Assembly: GCA_051004735.1 (NCBI GenBank)
Contig: JBPCKA010000065.1
Coordinates: forward strand, 1-64,000
Source of the DNA: Euzebya sp051004735
Lineage (GTDB): Bacteria > Actinomycetota > Nitriliruptoria > Euzebyales > Euzebyaceae
DNA length: 64,000 nucleotides
Direction of reading: 5' to 3'
Positions 63,173 to 64,000 of this stretch are shown in pieces; position 1 is the stretch's first letter; each line of letters starts with the position of its first letter. The notes below the pieces were generated by a model that saw only the letters and a program-made list of their open reading frames with translations, was not told where the DNA came from and made no database searches. The translations under genes and the position numbers were made by a program.

Positions 63173-64000
63173 TCAGGCGATGGCACTCCGGGCCACCTCG
63201 GGGCTCGGACCGATCCCAACCCTGATGTCCTGCCCGGCACAGGACACCACACCCCAGGTCCCCTCGTCGCTGGCCTGCACCAGCTGCTCATCACCGTTGA
63301 CCTGCCCGGTCTCACCACCCGATGCGGCCTGCCACCATTGGGTCACGGGCTCACACAGGTCGGCGCCGGCGAGGGTCAGCGCAACCGCGGAGTTCTCACC
63401 TGAGGTCCACAGCGACAGCTGACCGCCCTGCCACCCCTGCGTCGCAGCGACCGGGTCGGCCAGCGCCTGCGACTGGTCCTGCCCAGGTGCCCCGAACAAC
63501 CAGCTCAGCGGCGCTGCGCCGAACGTCCGGCTGTCGTGCGCCTCATATCCTTGCGGTCCCTGCAACGAGGGCAGTGGCTGGAGGGCCGTCGTCGTGCCGG
63601 GAAACATCAGGGCATGAGTGGTCGTGGGAGGGTCGGCAATTGCCTGATCAACGGCCGGCCAACCACCCTCGGAGTACAGCCCGCAGACGTAACCGGGACC
63701 GACGAAGTAGGGAAAGATCAGACTTTGTGCCAGAAAGTAGGGGACTTGGTCCAGCCCCTGATCGCCGGCCAACGCGCCCGGATCGCTCAACAGACCAAGG
63801 GGGTCCAGCGCGGACAACTGAAACTGGGTCTGCAGGGCCACTGCACTGCCCTCAACCACCGACAACGCCGCGATGGCGCCGTCCTCGTCTGCTCCGAACC
63901 CGTCCAGGTCAGGCAGCCCGACGGTGGCGTCGGTCAACGCGTGCTCAAGCTCGTGGGCCAAGACGATCAGTCCCACGCCGCCAAGGGCCTCATCGGCGTC
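63173..64000 (-). CDS. HExxH metallopeptidase-like protein, 5' end beyond window
   Basis: Open through the window edge; 275 codons visible. Early in the visible part LIVLAHELEHALTD carries a zincin HExxH motif, followed by ADEDGAIAALSVVEGSAVALQ, the helix and Glu pattern known from DUF-type secreted peptidases with HELTHAL...LVEGDA. The C-terminal part (FPGTTTALQPLPSL, QGWQGGQLSLW) is beta-rich and probably extracytoplasmic. Thirteen nt upstream of the DppB-like gene, same strand. No signal peptide can be seen because the N terminus is absent. Confidence 0.72.
   Translation of the reverse strand, partial: DADEALGGVGLIVLAHELEHALTDATVGLPDLDGFGADEDGAIAALSVVEGSAVALQTQFQLSALDPLGLLSDPGALAGDQGLDQVPYFLAQSLIFPYFVGPGYVCGLYSEGGWPAVDQAIADPPTTTHALMFPGTTTALQPLPSLQGPQGYEAHDSRTFGAAPLSWLFGAPGQDQSQALADPVAATQGWQGGQLSLWTSGENSAVALTLAGADLCEPVTQWWQAASGGETGQVNGDEQLVQASDEGTWGVVSCAGQDIRVGIGPSPEVARSAIA

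Overview
The window is GC-rich DNA from a high-GC actinobacterium. Supporting markers are NucS (the actinobacterial mismatch endonuclease, ending in a clamp-binding LRLF tail), the disA-carD-ispF-cysS-rlmB order, LytR_C/DUF3263 proteins and DppB, ClpC and LysS of actinobacterial type. Three large exported proteins carry triple type-2 cell-wall-binding repeats, which are common in Nitriliruptoria/Euzebya-like lineages. That placement is inferred from content; no 16S gene is present.

Layout. 1-2.3 kb: 3'-cut MOSC protein, TetR regulator, DICT-like protein and a TnpB remnant. 2.5-8.7 kb: metabolism (ilvD, DUF3179 protein, CitE-like lyase, glutamine/methionine-type transaminase plus omega-amidase) around a 47-codon dehydrogenase relic. 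8.7-16.3 kb: giant M14 peptidase with wall-binding repeats, dxs, acyl-CoA dehydrogenase. 16.3-22.5 kb: broken mycothiol-dependent enzyme, CLC channel, DUF2207 protein, collapsed histidine kinase, intact response regulator, divergent PepSY protein, MaoC hydratase, a palindromic repeat array, Dps. 22.6-31.7 kb: M23 wall hydrolase, PspA module, small membrane protein with two PRC-barrel proteins, then an AAA+/solute-binding/VWA operon. 31.7-43 kb: ahcY, HAD phosphatase, LytR_C and DUF3263, tRNA-Thr, a nucleotidyltransferase pair, SURF1, amine oxidase, pepN. 43-53.5 kb: rlmB, cysS, ispF, broken PIN-TRAM gene, carD, disA, nhaA, brkB-like gene, mutY, ribD-like reductase, nucS. 53.5-64 kb: structured leader, beta-helix surface protein, second palindromic array, clpC, S4 protein, lysS, DppB-type permease, 5'-cut metallopeptidase-like gene.

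Genes that plausibly work together: mutY/nucS/disA/carD (genome integrity and c-di-AMP), dxs and ispF (isoprenoids), the transaminase with the amidase (2-oxo acid amide recycling), PspA and its partner (envelope stress), and the AAA+-SBP-VWA operon (function unknown).

Two patterns stand out. First, several dead genes keep recognisable N- and C-terminal ends but have lost the middle: TnpB, an alcohol dehydrogenase, a histidine kinase, a PIN-TRAM protein, and probably a mycothiol-dependent enzyme. Second, two arrays of the palindrome CTCAGATCTGAG, 35 kb apart, share a spacing of about 36/39 bp, both sit between convergent genes, and both run into the 3' end of the neighbouring reading frame. 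Starts were chosen from Shine-Dalgarno spacing and domain boundaries; family calls come from reading motifs, with no database search.
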